Below are positions 63,283 to 64,000 of a stretch of 64,000 bases of DNA, piece by piece. A program made the translations under genes and the position numbers. The notes under the pieces are model-generated. The model was not told where the DNA came from and did no database searches. It worked only from the letters and a program-made list of their open reading frames with translations. Where the stretch lies: assembly GCA_964579245.1 (NCBI GenBank), contig CAZOFY010000002.1, forward strand, positions 1-64,000. Direction: 5' to 3'. Position 1 is the stretch's first letter. The number at the start of each line of letters is the position of its first letter. Source of the stretch: Firm-13 sp964579245. GTDB taxonomy: Bacteria > Bacillota > Clostridia > Saccharofermentanales > Saccharofermentanaceae.

Positions 63283-63328
63283 AAAATCCGCCCCAGCGCT
63301 GGACGGATATCTCATCCCGACGGATTTT
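63283..63328 (-). terminator. Hairpin terminator after the metallo-beta-lactamase gene
   Basis: The minus strand reads AAAATCCGTC, a loop of about 26 bases with internal pairing, then GGCGGATTTTATTTTT. The stem is about nine bp with a T-rich 3' side, placed between the hydrolase and pheS. Confidence 0.6.
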
Positions 63329-63395
63329 TATATATTGCGCATATTCAGCAATTTCATAAAAAACGGCCGTCCGACGTACGAAACATATTAACATT

Positions 63396-64000
63396 TCACT
63401 GAAACGGTGTAAAGTACGGGTTATTTCTTTTCTCGTGTCCGATGGTCGTTGAGGGACCGTGACCGGGGTAGACCTTCACGTCTTCCGGCAACAAAGACAA
63501 TCTCGATATTGATTGAAGCATCTTTGTCATCGAACCGCCCAGGTCGGTCCTTCCGATCGTCTCGTAGAATATCGTGTCTCCGGAAAACAGAGCATATTCC
63601 ACCCCTGCGGAAGTTTTTTCCGTGAAAAGCAAACAAATCGACCCTGACGTATGTCCCGGAGTATGAAGCACCTGGATTTTCAAATCTGTTTGCGTGGTAA
63701 AACCAAGGTCTGCGGTGCTGAAAATGTCATTATCACTTAATCGAAGAATCGGTTCTGATACAGTCAGCTTTGTATTGAGCGATAAAGAAACAGCTCCATG
63801 TCCGGAAACAATCATAGGGCACTCCGCCGTATGAGCCATGATCTTTGCCCCTGTTCTCCTTCGCAGGGAATCAGCTTCGTAAATATGATCGAAGTGACCA
63901 TGTGTACAGAAAATACCGTGAACGACAAGAGAATCCAGTTCCATGGCTTCGAATGTCACACAGGGGTCAATGACAATAGCGTCATTTCCACATTTGACAG
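63396..64000 (-). CDS. Metallo-beta-lactamase fold hydrolase (glyoxalase II-like), 5' end cut by window
   Basis: At least 201 codons; the reading frame runs to the window edge, and the first residues seen (KCGNDAIVIDPC) are the middle of the N-terminal beta-sandwich, so the true start is outside. Metal motifs are present: THGHFDHI (HxHxDH), HTPGHTSGSICLL, SGDTIF with the bridging aspartate, and a final YPGHGPST. Related enzymes hydrolyse thioesters or other small substrates; the substrate is open. Confidence 0.9.
   Translation of the reverse strand, partial: VKCGNDAIVIDPCVTFEAMELDSLVVHGIFCTHGHFDHIYEADSLRRRTGAKIMAHTAECPMIVSGHGAVSLSLNTKLTVSEPILRLSDNDIFSTADLGFTTQTDLKIQVLHTPGHTSGSICLLFTEKTSAGVEYALFSGDTIFYETIGRTDLGGSMTKMLQSISRLSLLPEDVKVYPGHGPSTTIGHEKRNNPYFTPFQ

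Noticed and set aside
63216..63396. T-box leader ahead of pheS
   Set aside because: The core AGGGTGGNACC-type sequence and antiterminator are not found. The only hairpin there fits a terminator of the upstream hydrolase gene.

Overview
The window looks like chromosome of a low-to-mid GC Gram-positive anaerobe of the class Clostridia. The signs are strong GGAGG ribosome-binding sites, a PPi-type phosphofructokinase, glutamine-dependent NAD synthase, a YerC-type TrpR homologue next to secA, many lipoproteins and SH3/glucosaminidase wall hydrolases, and cohesin, dockerin and cadherin-like modules. A Saccharofermentans/Ruminococcaceae-like lineage is my guess; no rRNA or other decisive marker is present.

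Layout. 1-668: three 75-bp tandem repeat units plus a decayed fourth, running into a frameshifted C-terminal relic of an IS1182-type transposase that ends in a recognisable terminal inverted repeat. 694-7990 (minus): argS, an M3 peptidase, an RsmF-type rRNA methylase, rdgB, an ACT regulator and homoserine dehydrogenase, tightly packed. 8154-12298 (plus): a wall-synthesis operon of a MraY-like transferase, an FHA-FtsW/RodA fusion and a PbpA-like transpeptidase. It converges on 12351-16581 (minus), a kinase / vWA / PP2C signalling set of the 'TerY-P triad' type followed by an acidic coiled-coil protein. 16722-30554: lysA, a membrane MutS-like ATPase, an ABC exporter, a sirtuin, a PH-domain protein, a transglutaminase lipoprotein, a pseudo-deacetylase, and topoisomerase IV parC and parE. 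30662-32167: tRNA-Arg and tRNA-Gly with promoter and terminator, an SH3 protein and a GNAT. 32302-40815: nadE, then a surface module made of a membrane-anchored cohesin protein, a dockerin-bearing glucosaminidase and a second glucosaminidase with DUF4214 repeats. 40909-49783: tRNA-Lys/Gln/His, a GGEEF protein, PPi-PFK, a flavin reductase, a GNAT-MGMT fusion, an orphan solute-binding lipoprotein, a DUF6320/condensation pair and tRNA-Thr. 49854-53327: a methyl-cycle salvage operon (MtaD-like deaminase, SAH hydrolase, purine nucleoside phosphorylase). 53359-59602: secA, yerC, a small membrane protein and a three-gene TadE/TadG-like pseudopilin set. 59703-64000: pheT, pheS and a metallo-beta-lactamase-fold hydrolase cut by the window edge.

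Two themes stand out. First, cell-wall growth genes (MraY-like, FHA-FtsW, PbpA) sit against a Ser/Thr kinase, PP2C phosphatase and vWA protein. This is similar in content to the actinobacterial PknB/PstP/Fha/RodA/PbpA neighbourhood but built from TerY-P type parts. Second, a cohesin-bearing membrane protein and a dockerin-bearing peptidoglycan hydrolase lie in one operon, suggesting a non-cellulosomal use of the cohesin-dockerin lock to tether a wall hydrolase to the membrane. A third, smaller oddity is a hairpin after pheT that looks like a terminator and also contains the Shine-Dalgarno of the next operon.
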